A DNA stretch of 20,040 nucleotides from an uncultured Desulfobacterales bacterium (GTDB lineage Bacteria > Desulfobacterota > Desulfobacteria > Desulfobacterales > JAFDCJ01). Positions 1-7,150 of this stretch are shown here, in pieces. The translations under genes and the position numbers were made by a program. Numbering within the stretch: position 1 is the stretch's first letter; each line of letters begins with the position of its first letter. The notes beneath the pieces were generated by a model, which ran no database searches, was not told where the DNA came from, and saw nothing but the letters and a program-made list of their open reading frames with translations. The stretch is from assembly GCA_945787595.1 (NCBI GenBank), contig CALZJV010000113.1:1-20040 (forward strand). The letters are read 5' to 3'.

Positions 1-44
1 GTTGCGGCCAGAAACAGCCACTGAAGTGTACGATGCAGGCTCAT
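1..44 (-). CDS. 5' end of an unidentified third gene of the TRAP operon (partial)
   Basis: Only the first 14 codons are in the window. The ATG (44-42 on the minus strand) overlaps the TGA of the TRAP permease gene in an ATGA arrangement, and an AAGGAGG Shine-Dalgarno sits 5-6 nt upstream inside the permease's last codons. Both point to a translationally coupled operon member. The visible peptide starts MSLHRTLQWLFLAA, which is basic then hydrophobic and looks like the start of a signal peptide or first membrane helix. Small accessory proteins (for example DUF1850) often accompany TAXI-TRAP genes, but nothing here identifies the family. Confidence 0.7.
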   Translation of the reverse strand, partial: MSLHRTLQWLFLAA

Positions 45-2038
45 GCCGGTGCCTCCTTTATCAGTTTGCGATGACCTGCACGGTGCGTGAGCGTAAAACC
101 AATCAGCAGGATCCAGGCCAAAAGATGGGTCAGCCAATAGGGTAGATTGAGGTTGAGACCAATGCCTGCAAGCTTCAGGCCGGGAACAAAAAACAGCAGC
201 GCACAAGCGGCCATCAGGATTCGAGATGGCCATTCTACCCTGGAAATACACCACCCTTCGGTGGTGATGGTCAGGGCATAAATTCCCGCAAAGCCCCCGG
301 CGATGCTAAACAGGATCTCGTTCCAGCTGCCGACAAAGACCATTCCCGGGGCGTATACGAAAACAAAAGGCAGGATATACTTGGCAATGCCCAGCCGCAG
401 GGAGTGGAATCCGGTCTGCATGGGGTTGGAACCGGCTATGCCGGCTGCAGCGAAGGATGCCAGGGCCACCGGCGGTGTAATGGCCGAGACCAACCCGTAA
501 TAAAAGGCGAAAAAATGGGCGGCAATGGGCTCGACGCCCATTTTGGTCAGGGCCGGTATTACGAGGGCTGCCAGGGTGATATAGACGGCCGTCGTGGTCA
601 GTCCCATGCCCAGTATAATAGAGGCAAACATGGTTAAAACCAGCGCGATGGGAAGAACCCCGCCGGCGGTTGTGACAATCAGGTTGGTGAATTTAAGACC
701 CAGGCCGGATACGAACACACAGCCGATGATGACCCCCGCCGCGGCACAGGCGACGGATACCGCTACCGCCATCCGCGCACCTTCTTCGAGGGCACTGAGT
801 ATATCGACGGGACTCATGCGGGTTTCAGGGCGCAGAAAACTCAATATCAGAATTGAGATGATGGCCCAGAAGGCGGCAAACATGGGGGTATAACCGATGA
901 CCAGCAGGACAATGATGATGGTGATGGAAAGAAACAGGTGACCGCCGCGTTTGACTTCTTCCTTGAAATTGGGGAGCTCGGCTGCCGAGATTGTTGACAG
1001 GTTGCGCTTGCGCGCCTCGAAATGAACCATTACAAAGATTGAAAAAAAGTAGATCAGGGCCGGAAATATACCGGCAACGGCCACTTGCAGATAGGGCAGA
1101 TTGAGAAACTCGGCAATCACAAATGCCGCCGCCCCCATTACCGGCGGCATGATCTGACCGCCGGACGAGGCGCAGGCCTCGACTGCGCCGGCGAAATAAT
1201 CCCGGTAACCGACACGCTTCATCAGCGGGATGGTAAAGCTGCCGGTGGTAACCACATTGGCCACGGCCGAGCCGGAAACCGATGCCATCAGACAGGAGCT
1301 GACCACCGATGCTTTGGCCGGCCCGCCCACCTTGCTTCCGGTAAGGGCCAGGGCCACGTTGATGAAAAAACGGCCGGCCCCCGACCGCACCAGGATGGCC
1401 CCAAAGAGGACGAACAGGAAGATGTAAGTCGCCATGACCATCAGGGGGATGCTGTAGATGCCGTTTTCCCGCATAAAGAGGTAATCGATCATCGTGAACA
1501 AGGAACTGGGCGGCCCATAGAAAATACCGAAGAAGTGATCCGAAAAGGCGGTTTGGATGATGAAGAAGCCGGCGATGATCACCATGGCCCATCCCACTGC
1601 CCGCCGGGTGGCCTCAAGCAACAGAATCAGCAAGACGGTACCGGCATAGATGTCCAGCTGGTTCAGGTCACCGCGGCGGAAGATGAAAGCTTCCAGATCC
1701 CAGAGCGTATAGATTTGTACGGCCAGTGTGAGCAGGACGCAGAGCAGATCGACTGCGAACCAGGCGTTCCTGGGGTCCGTCCATTTCTCGCGGCCCAGCG
1801 GGCGCAGCAAAAAGCACAGAATCATCACGAAGGCCAGGTGGGTTGATCGAAAGGCATGGGCTTCCAAAGAACCGGCGTAAGCCACAAAGAGATGATAGAG
1901 GCTCAGGGCAATCGATAAGAAGCAGACAGTCAGTTCCAGGGGGTAATGGAAAATGCCTTCTTCCCGGCGCAGCAGGAACTCCAGAACACTTTCTTTTTTG
2001 TCCTCCTGGTATTCAAGTTTCCTCGTTTCAGCAGTCAA
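41..2038 (-). CDS. TRAP transporter fused permease (DctQ-like + DctM-like, TAXI type)
   Basis: Inner-membrane subunit of a tripartite ATP-independent periplasmic transporter. It uses an ion gradient to import a solute delivered by the binding protein encoded just upstream. The 665-residue length fits the known 4TM/12TM fusion class: a small-subunit-like hydrophobic bundle in roughly the first 180 residues, then a large domain with many helices. Conserved-looking stretches of the large domain include SGSAVANVVTTGSFTIPLM and GGQIMPPVMGAAAFVIAEF. A second, pseudo-symmetric half contains GMGLTTTAVYITLAALVIPAL and ITPPVALASFAAAGIAG. The start is a TTG (2038-2036) with AGAAGG (2050-2045) 6 nt upstream. 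The next in-frame Met is about 70 residues in and would remove membrane helices, so TTG is preferred. It lies downstream of the binding-protein gene after a 203-bp repeat-bearing gap and overlaps the next gene by 4 nt. Substrate unknown; an organic anion is likely from the family. Confidence 0.93.
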   Translation of the reverse strand: MTAETRKLEYQEDKKESVLEFLLRREEGIFHYPLELTVCFLSIALSLYHLFVAYAGSLEAHAFRSTHLAFVMILCFLLRPLGREKWTDPRNAWFAVDLLCVLLTLAVQIYTLWDLEAFIFRRGDLNQLDIYAGTVLLILLLEATRRAVGWAMVIIAGFFIIQTAFSDHFFGIFYGPPSSLFTMIDYLFMRENGIYSIPLMVMATYIFLFVLFGAILVRSGAGRFFINVALALTGSKVGGPAKASVVSSCLMASVSGSAVANVVTTGSFTIPLMKRVGYRDYFAGAVEACASSGGQIMPPVMGAAAFVIAEFLNLPYLQVAVAGIFPALIYFFSIFVMVHFEARKRNLSTISAAELPNFKEEVKRGGHLFLSITIIIVLLVIGYTPMFAAFWAIISILILSFLRPETRMSPVDILSALEEGARMAVAVSVACAAAGVIIGCVFVSGLGLKFTNLIVTTAGGVLPIALVLTMFASIILGMGLTTTAVYITLAALVIPALTKMGVEPIAAHFFAFYYGLVSAITPPVALASFAAAGIAGSNPMQTGFHSLRLGIAKYILPFVFVYAPGMVFVGSWNEILFSIAGGFAGIYALTITTEGWCISRVEWPSRILMAACALLFFVPGLKLAGIGLNLNLPYWLTHLLAWILLIGFTLTHRAGHRKLIKEAPA

Positions 2039-2087
2039 ATTTCGCCTTCTCGATCCAAGGAATGGATTCTAATTAAAAAACACATCA

Positions 2088-2183
2088 GACAGGATTTACA
2101 GGATCATCTGGATAGAAGGGCCTTCGGCCTAAGGGTATCTCGCGCCCGGCAAAAGAAATCCCATTAATCCTGTAAATCCTGTC
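2088..2183. repeat. Inverted repeat, 17-bp perfect arms, between the two TRAP genes
   Basis: GACAGGATTTACAGGAT (2088-2104) is followed 62 bp later by its exact reverse complement (2167-2183). The loop contains a smaller GC-rich hairpin-like stretch (GGCCTTCGGCC around 2119-2129). The element lies between the binding-protein stop and the permease start on the same transcript, so it would fold in the mRNA. ACAGGATTTACAGGAT-type palindromes are, from memory, dispersed intergenic repeats in deltaproteobacterial genomes. There is no coding capacity and no transposase. Confidence 0.8.
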
Positions 2184-2204
2184 AAATTGGCCGCAGCGGC
2201 GGTC

Positions 2205-2233
2205 CTGAACCCTGAACCTCTGAACCTCTGAAC
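2205..2233. repeat. Short tandem run of CTGAAC(CT) units
   Basis: Four copies of CTGAAC occur at 7-8 bp spacing immediately 3' of the TAXI binding-protein gene. A similar run in the opposite orientation (GGTTCAGGGTTCA) lies 5' of the same gene at 3313-3340, so the gene is bracketed by inverted copies. Confidence 0.6.
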
Positions 2234-2241
2234 GGTTACTT

Positions 2242-3186
2242 TTATTTTACATAGCCCATTTCCTTGTAGTAGCGCATTGCCCCCGGATGCACGGGGATGC
2301 GGGCGCCCAGCAGGGCCTGATCCGGCTTGGAATCTTCAATGGCCTTTTTCTTGACCTTGGCCAGCTCGGGCCAGTTGGCATACAGGGTTTTGACGATTTC
2401 ATAGGCCAGATCGTCGGAGACGTCCTTGTGGATCACGATGGCGGTGACGGTACCGACCGCCGGAACGTCGGCCTCCAGGCCCTTATAGGCGCCTTTGGGG
2501 ATAGCTGTTGCCATCAGTCCGGGTTCCATCTTAAGAATTTGGTCCATGTGCTCCTGATCGACGGGCAGAAATTTCACACCCGGCCGAAAGTTCAGGTCGA
2601 TGATGGTGGATTGGGGACAGGAAGTCACGGCCATGTAGCAGTCGCTGTGACCGTCTTTCATGAGAGCGGCCGAGTCGGTATATCCGACATAGCTCACCGA
2701 GCCGCCGTTTTTCTTGATGCTGTCGAAGGTAATATCATAAGCTTTCAGGACCAGTTCGGCGATGACGGTGCCTGAGAAGCCGACCTTGCCGGGTACGATG
2801 CGTTTGTCCTTGAGGTCGGCAACCGAATTGATCTTGCTGGACTTGGGCACCGCTATCTGAAACACGCCCGGGTACAGGGACATCAGATGTCGCAGATTCT
2901 CATTTTTCTTGTCAAATTTGCCGCGGCCGTTGTAAGCGTTGAAAGCTGTGTGGGTGTAGGTCCAGCCAAGATCGGCCCGTCCCCCATTGACAGCCTTGCA
3001 GTTGCCCACGCCGCCGCCGGGGCCGTTGGATGAAATGCCTATCATGGCCGAGCCAAGCGGATACCAGGAACCGCCTTCGGGGCCTGAGAACATTCGCAGA
3101 AACTTCTGTTCTGCCTGGGGGGCTGAGGTAACTAGAAAAATCGACACCACGACCAGGGCCAATGCGATAAAACCTTTTCGTTTCAT
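2242..3186 (-). CDS. TAXI-family TRAP transporter periplasmic solute-binding protein
   Basis: This is the extracytoplasmic receptor that captures substrate and hands it to the fused permease encoded downstream. Residues 1-25 form a Sec signal peptide: basic MKRKG, a hydrophobic core, then a likely cleavage after APQA. The mature protein shows TAXI hallmarks: FSGPEGGSWYPLGSAM near the N-terminus, GGRADLGWTYTHTAFNAYNG, a SVADLKDKRI segment (about 121-130) and a downstream GFSGTVIAELVLKAY. The length of 314 aa is slightly short for the family, and the stretch between SAMIGI and SSNGPGGGVGN seems about 10-15 residues shorter than I expect. The start is well supported: ATG with AAAGGAGG five nt upstream. 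It is the first gene of the operon. TAXI receptors bind organic acids or amino acids, but the ligand cannot be read from the sequence. Confidence 0.92.
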   Translation of the reverse strand: MKRKGFIALALVVVSIFLVTSAPQAEQKFLRMFSGPEGGSWYPLGSAMIGISSNGPGGGVGNCKAVNGGRADLGWTYTHTAFNAYNGRGKFDKKNENLRHLMSLYPGVFQIAVPKSSKINSVADLKDKRIVPGKVGFSGTVIAELVLKAYDITFDSIKKNGGSVSYVGYTDSAALMKDGHSDCYMAVTSCPQSTIIDLNFRPGVKFLPVDQEHMDQILKMEPGLMATAIPKGAYKGLEADVPAVGTVTAIVIHKDVSDDLAYEIVKTLYANWPELAKVKKKAIEDSKPDQALLGARIPVHPGAMRYYKEMGYVK

Positions 3187-3312
3187 TTTTCCTCCTTTCT
3201 ACAGTGCAAGGTTATTAAGGCCTAAATTGAGCGTTTCAAGTTTAACACGAAATCATTATTAGCTGATTCGGGAGGACGTTGTCAAGTAAACTAAAGGTGA
3301 TTCGGGTTGAAA

Positions 3313-3340
3313 GGTTCAGGGTTCAACGTTCAGGGTTGAA
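3313..3340. repeat. GGTTCAGGGTTCA-type direct repeats
   Basis: GGTTCAGGGTT occurs at 3313-3323 and again in near-identical form (CGTTCAGGGTTGAA) at 3327-3340, with a related CGGGTTGAA just upstream. It is the inverted counterpart of the CTGAACC run at 2205-2233. Confidence 0.6.
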
Positions 3341-3415
3341 AAGAAACAGTTTACGTATCTGAAATTGCGAATATGGCTTTGTTTTTGTCATTAGGACATT
3401 TTAAATATGAATTTG

Positions 3416-3447
3416 TTTCGAATTTCGATATTCGGATTTCGAATTTT
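3416..3447. repeat. AT-rich TTTCGAATTTCG repeat cluster
   Basis: The stretch contains two TTTCGAATTT blocks about 21 bp apart, separated by related GATATTCGGATTTCG sequence. Each block has a TTCGAA palindrome core. It does not code for anything convincing and looks like a degenerate dispersed repeat. Confidence 0.5.
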
Positions 3448-3494
3448 GCCAATCGCATTTGCTTACATCATGCCTTCAGAGCTTAGACCAAAGT

Positions 3495-3511
3495 CGACCC
3501 CTCTGGGGTCG
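3495..3511 (-). terminator. Hairpin just 3' of the MutS-like gene
   Basis: CGACCCC (3495-3501), loop TCT, GGGGTCG (3505-3511) make a perfect 7-bp GC-rich stem that begins about 6 nt after the TAA of the minus-strand MutS-like gene. The minus strand continues ACTTTGG after the stem, so a proper U-tract is missing. It is a plausible but non-canonical terminator or mRNA 3'-end stabiliser. Confidence 0.45.
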
Positions 3512-3516
3512 GATAT

Positions 3517-5352
3517 TTACTCCACCGGCAATCCTTCCATCCGCATAATTTTCAACGCATTGGTGGTTGGGCAGGGACCCGGGCGCAGTTTATAATCAAA
3601 CACCATTCTACCTGCGACCACATCTTCTCTGAAGTGACAGTTGGTGATGTCCGAAAAATGATCCGCCAGTCTTACGAGTTCCAGATCATGGGTGGCAATC
3701 AACCCCGCGCCGTTTTGCCCGACCAGGTTTTGAATATACGAACGGCTGCCGACCAGCCTTTCGCGATTGTTCGTGCCCTTGAAAATTTCGTCAATTAAAA
3801 ATAAAAGCGGAAATGGATGATCTGCCCGCAACGCATCCAGCAGCGCCTTCAGACGCTTGACCTCGGCATAGAAAAACGAAAAGCCATCGACGATGGAGTC
3901 GTTGATTTTTATACATGTAAATACTCGAAACAAGGCCGAATGAAAACTCCCGGCATTGACGGGTCCCCCTGCGTAAGCCAGACACAGGTTAACGCCGATC
4001 GTCTTTAAAAAAGAACTTTTGCCGGACATGTTGGATCCGGTGATGATAAAAGCATCACCGGATTTGCCTAAAGAAAAAGTGTTACAAACTTTCTGATCTG
4101 GCCGAATCAAGGGATGGCCCAGATCCCCAGCCGCTAAAATTGGCTGATCCTTATTTTTCCAGTCGGAGATGAAATCAGGGAATATATAGTCCGGATTCAG
4201 ATAAGCAAAGTCCGCCAGGGACATCGATGCTTCCAATTTTTCCCACACATTTAGCCATAACGGCAATTGCTGTGCAATTTCGTCCCTATAACGATGGATG
4301 CAAGCGGAAAAAAAGAAATCCCAGGGAAAAGCGACATTCAGGATAATTGCCATGATTGGATTCATTCGGAGTCCGATCGCTGTCGAAACAATTTTAATTT
4401 TTCGAAGTTGCCGTGAGGGTAATGTTTCATGCTCTAAAAAGGGTGCGCAAAATGCTTTCAGATTCCGGTTGCTGCCATAAGGGTAGGTTTCTAAAAATTT
4501 CAGGATTTGTCTGAATTTGCTAAGCTCGTCGTCCAATTGAGAAACGACTTCAAAAAAATGTTTCAGCAGCTTTAGATTTGTAAGATAAAAAACGATATAA
4601 ATGAAAAGCGAAAGCATCCAATACGGTGGGATATCTGCGAGATGATGCCACAAAAAAAGTGTAATGTTTAGTGCTGCAAAACCAAATGAGATCGTCGTCA
4701 GGTTTTTCATGCTTTTCGCAGGAGGCTCGGTCTGCAGCCAGTCCAGCAATTTTTTTGCGTCCAGCTGTGCCCCTGAAACCAGTCGAAAATTTAACAGCAA
4801 CCTGTTTCTGAATCGAGTCAAAGAGACCAATTCCTGAATAACTCTCTGGCGTTTCAGGATGTCGCTGAGATCCGGAACTTTTTGCAATAGCCATTTTGCC
4901 AGTCTCCGGCTGCCCTCACGGGAAATGGCAATGTCGATCAGCTGATGAATTGATCGGCTGCCGGTTATATCCAGATCTTTTTCAAACGATAGATCGGAGA
5001 CGGGCAATTGCAGCATTGAGCCGGGAATTTTCTCCCAATCCAGATCCATCCGTGCTATCTGGGACTTTTTTATTTCCAGCCAGATTTGATGTCTGCGGAT
5101 CCCCTTCGCCAATCGATGGTGGTAACAGGCGATTATGCTAAAAATGATGGCTGCCATGGCGGCAACTAACCATGCTATTTTTTCGTTTATCCAAAAGAAA
5201 GAAATAAAGACCAAGGCTCCGCCGACAAGAAAAATTACCAGTCGATACCAGGACAATCGGCTGCTCAGGGCCTGCAGATTCGTAATTCGATTTACCAATC
5301 GGTTAACTTGATTTTCGATCGCTTTTTGTCTTTTAGCTCTTCTTTCATTCAT
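3517..5352 (-). CDS. Membrane-anchored MutS-like ATPase (MutS domain V family)
   Basis: Predicted P-loop ATPase with the C-terminal MutS ATPase fold but no mismatch-recognition domain. In numbering from the upstream TTG (612 aa), residues 37-77 form two adjacent membrane helices and 221-260 two more, with another hydrophobic stretch near 333-350. The Walker A motif is GSNMSGKS (440-447). A KINDSIVDGFSFFYAEVKRL segment follows at about 483-502, where MutS proteins carry their signature. Walker B is LLFLIDEIFKGTNN (517-530) and the switch His is in ATHD (H556). The C-terminus ATTNALKIM-like block is present as TTNALKIMRMEGLP. The open frame begins at TTG 5355, but ATG 5352 directly follows and is used here; neither has a good ribosome site. 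It is alone on its strand with 330-350 bp gaps on both sides. The role of membrane MutS-like proteins is not established, and repair of mismatches should not be assumed. Confidence 0.85.
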   Translation of the reverse strand: MNERRAKRQKAIENQVNRLVNRITNLQALSSRLSWYRLVIFLVGGALVFISFFWINEKIAWLVAAMAAIIFSIIACYHHRLAKGIRRHQIWLEIKKSQIARMDLDWEKIPGSMLQLPVSDLSFEKDLDITGSRSIHQLIDIAISREGSRRLAKWLLQKVPDLSDILKRQRVIQELVSLTRFRNRLLLNFRLVSGAQLDAKKLLDWLQTEPPAKSMKNLTTISFGFAALNITLFLWHHLADIPPYWMLSLFIYIVFYLTNLKLLKHFFEVVSQLDDELSKFRQILKFLETYPYGSNRNLKAFCAPFLEHETLPSRQLRKIKIVSTAIGLRMNPIMAIILNVAFPWDFFFSACIHRYRDEIAQQLPLWLNVWEKLEASMSLADFAYLNPDYIFPDFISDWKNKDQPILAAGDLGHPLIRPDQKVCNTFSLGKSGDAFIITGSNMSGKSSFLKTIGVNLCLAYAGGPVNAGSFHSALFRVFTCIKINDSIVDGFSFFYAEVKRLKALLDALRADHPFPLLFLIDEIFKGTNNRERLVGSRSYIQNLVGQNGAGLIATHDLELVRLADHFSDITNCHFREDVVAGRMVFDYKLRPGPCPTTNALKIMRMEGLPVE

Positions 5353-5489
5353 CAAGGGAGATATCCGGAAAATAGTGCATTCACTAGTTATCAGGTATAA
5401 TAGCGAACCATTTGCTATAATTTGCCGTGTTGTATATGCAAGATTGGAGTGTTCGCATAATTGAGGATAATGCTTTTAGTTTTTATTTA

Positions 5490-5520
5490 GCCACAGACCC
5501 ACACGGACAGACACAGACAA
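5490..5520. repeat. CACAGAC-rich low-complexity string
   Basis: GCCACAGACCCACACGGACA runs into GACACAGACAA, so CACAGAC occurs twice and GGACAGACA overlaps it. I recall near-identical strings in intergenic regions of related genomes, so it is probably a dispersed repeat and not a gene-specific signal. Confidence 0.5.
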
Positions 5521-5540
5521 TTTTTTAGGGTCTAATTCCC

Positions 5541-5606
5541 CGCAGCTTGCTGCGATATAATAGACATTATTCCTATAGCCCGATACCCCGTCAGCTCTGC
5601 TGCGGG
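5541..5606. repeat. Two GC-rich REP-like hairpins
   Basis: CGCAGCTTGCTGCG (5541-5554) folds as CGCAG/CTGCG with a CTTG loop. At 5587-5606, CCCG, a bulged T and CAGC pair across a TCT loop with GCTG and CGGG. Both contain GCAGC/GCTGC cores, are 32 bp apart and are AT-flanked. They look like decayed copies of one short palindromic repeat family. Confidence 0.5.
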
Positions 5607-5679
5607 TAACCTTCATTGATCGAAGTATGGCAGAAAGAAGATAGCGGGTCAAGGCAGTGATCAGCGCTGTAATTCACTA

Positions 5680-5706
5680 TTGACATAGCGCCTGTTTCTG
5701 TTTAAT
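5680..5706 (+). promoter_or_regulatory. Possible sigma70-type promoter overlapping the MATE start
   Basis: TTGACA (5680-5685) is a perfect -35, and TTTAAT (5701-5706) follows after 15 bp; TTAATG after 16 bp is the alternative. Spacing is short and the -10 is weak. If real, transcription would start near 5713, so the ATG at 5705 would be excluded and the in-frame ATG at 5717 would start a nearly leaderless message. Confidence 0.25.
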
Positions 5707-7102
5707 GATTTACCCGATGACCCAATCAGCCGGACCCAGTGAGACCAGCAGTTATCGAGATGTGCTGCGGGTCAGCATGCCGATAGTGATCAGTATGACC
5801 ACCACCGTGGTGATGACGTTTACCGATCGGGTGTTCTTGGCCAATTACTCCATCGATGCCATCGCTGCCGCTTTGCCGGCCGGCATTGTCGCCTATGTGT
5901 TTCTTATTTTTTTTGCCGACACGGCGGGTTACGTCAGTGTCATTATTGCCCAATACACCGGTGCCGGCGTCTTGCAGCGCGTGGGCAGTGCTTTGTGGCA
6001 GGCGATATACTTCGCGATGATCTCCTGGTTGATTATGGTGGGGCTCTCTTTTGGTGCCGGACCGCTGTTTCGTTTAGTCGGCCATTCGGCTGAGGTACAG
6101 CAGTTAGAAGTGATATATTTCCGGGTGCTTTGCCTGGGATCGGGTATTCATATCATCGGTATGAGCCTTTCCAGTTTTTTTACCGGCCGTGGCGTAACCA
6201 GACCGGTGATGATCATCTACATCATCGCTATGTTTCTTAATGTACCCTTGGACTATGCCTTAATTTACGGAATTTGGATATTTCCCGAACTGGGTATTCT
6301 GGGTGCGGCCGTCGCCACGGTTTTTTCCTGGACATCAGCTACGCTGATGCTTGGCTTATTCGTGTTTGCGCGGGAAAATGACCGTACGTTTAAAACCCGG
6401 CAGAATCATCAGTTCGATGCCGACCTTTTTCGGCGGCTGCTTCGATTCGGCGTGCCCAGCTCACTTCAGTTCAGCCTGGATGTGTTTGCTTTCAGCTTTT
6501 TTGTTTTAATGGTGGGAAGGATTGGAAAAGCGGAGCTCGTGGTCACCAACATTGCCATTTCGCTGGATTCAGTCTCCTTTCGGCCCTTATCAGGCTTCGC
6601 TCTGGGCGCAAGCACCCTGGTGGGGCAGGCTCTGGGCCGCAATCGACCGGATGAGGCAGTTGCAGCGGCCCGGGCCACCATGGTGATTGTGGCGTCTTAC
6701 ATTGCCGTATTCATCCTGACTTTTGTGTTCGTTCCGCAACCATTACTGGATCTTTTTCGTCCCAGGGATATCAGCCCTGAAGGCTTTGCCGCCATCAAGG
6801 GTATGGGGATTGTCGTTTTACGATTTGTGGCCGCCTATTTACTGCTGGATGGGTTATATATGATCAGCACGGCGGTGCTCAAAGGTGCGGGCGATACCAG
6901 GTTTATCATGTGGAGCATGGGGGTGCTCTCCGTTTTTGGCATGATTCTGCCGATTTATATCGGCATAGAGGTTTTCGGCGGCGGGTTGTATTTTGCCTGG
7001 AGCTGCACCGTTTTTTTTCTTTTGCAGCTTGCAGTGGTTACTTGCTGGCGATTTTATCAGGGGAAATGGAAAACAATGCGGGTGATTGAGCAAAGCGAAT
7101 AG
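5705..7102 (+). CDS. MATE-family multidrug/organic cation exporter
   Basis: Inner-membrane antiporter of the multidrug and toxic-compound extrusion family, which exports cationic drugs or metabolites in exchange for Na+ or H+. The 465-residue length and about 12 hydrophobic segments in two homologous halves match the family. Recognisable elements are DVLRVSMPIVISMTTTVVMTFTDRVFLANYS in the first helix region, FFTGRGVTRPVMIIYIIAMFLNVPLDYALIYG at the end of the first half, and LGASTLVGQALGRNRPDEA plus LKGAGDTRFIMWSMGV in the second half. Two start codons are possible, ATG 5705 and ATG 5717; neither has a clear Shine-Dalgarno. The stop codon lies inside the first unit of a 14-bp tandem repeat. 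The gene stands alone. Substrate unknown. Confidence 0.92.
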   Translation: MIYPMTQSAGPSETSSYRDVLRVSMPIVISMTTTVVMTFTDRVFLANYSIDAIAAALPAGIVAYVFLIFFADTAGYVSVIIAQYTGAGVLQRVGSALWQAIYFAMISWLIMVGLSFGAGPLFRLVGHSAEVQQLEVIYFRVLCLGSGIHIIGMSLSSFFTGRGVTRPVMIIYIIAMFLNVPLDYALIYGIWIFPELGILGAAVATVFSWTSATLMLGLFVFARENDRTFKTRQNHQFDADLFRRLLRFGVPSSLQFSLDVFAFSFFVLMVGRIGKAELVVTNIAISLDSVSFRPLSGFALGASTLVGQALGRNRPDEAVAAARATMVIVASYIAVFILTFVFVPQPLLDLFRPRDISPEGFAAIKGMGIVVLRFVAAYLLLDGLYMISTAVLKGAGDTRFIMWSMGVLSVFGMILPIYIGIEVFGGGLYFAWSCTVFFLLQLAVVTCWRFYQGKWKTMRVIEQSE

Positions 7103-7150
7103 GGCAAAGTACATAGGGCAGAGAGCATAGGGCAAAGTGCATAGGGCGGG
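7099..7150. repeat. 14-bp tandem repeat, about 3.7 copies, over the MATE stop codon
   Basis: ATAGGGCAAAGTAC (7099-7112), ATAGGGCAGAGAGC (7113-7126), ATAGGGCAAAGTGC (7127-7140), then a partial ATAGGGCGGG. The first unit supplies the TAG stop (7100-7102) of the MATE gene. The units lack spacers and are too short for CRISPR. They look like a small variable-number tandem repeat, and I recall similar strings from related genomes. Confidence 0.85.

Larger units (their letters stand above)
3187..3516. other. Intergenic region between TAXI gene and MutS-like gene
   Basis: About 330 bp with no credible gene. Its left part must hold the promoter of the TRAP operon (minus strand), but no clear -35/-10 pair was recognised. 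It contains a GTTCAGGGTTCA run, an AT-rich TTCGAA repeat cluster and a hairpin next to the MutS-like stop codon, each listed separately. Confidence 0.6.
5356..5704. other. Divergent intergenic region between MutS-like and MATE genes
   Basis: About 350 bp that must contain promoters for both flanking, divergently transcribed genes. Near the MutS-like side is an imperfect inverted repeat, ATAATAGC (5397-5404) and GCTATAAT (5414-5421), 7 of 8 pairs, which could be an operator. The middle holds a CACAGAC-rich string and two small GC-rich hairpins (listed). A TTGACA lies close to the MATE start. No gene is evident. Confidence 0.55.

Noticed and set aside
825..1592. Minus-strand 255-codon frame inside the TRAP permease
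   Set aside because: It is an alternate frame of the same strand, rich in R, G, H and P, with no domain; the permease frame explains the DNA.
1085..1846. Long plus-strand open frame opposite the TRAP permease
   Set aside because: It is antisense to a well-supported membrane protein. The translation is rich in G, H, Q and D with no recognisable domain, as expected for an antisense shadow.
7099..7150. Possible CRISPR array
   Set aside because: The 14-bp units are directly adjacent without spacers, and no cas genes are present, so this is a simple tandem repeat.
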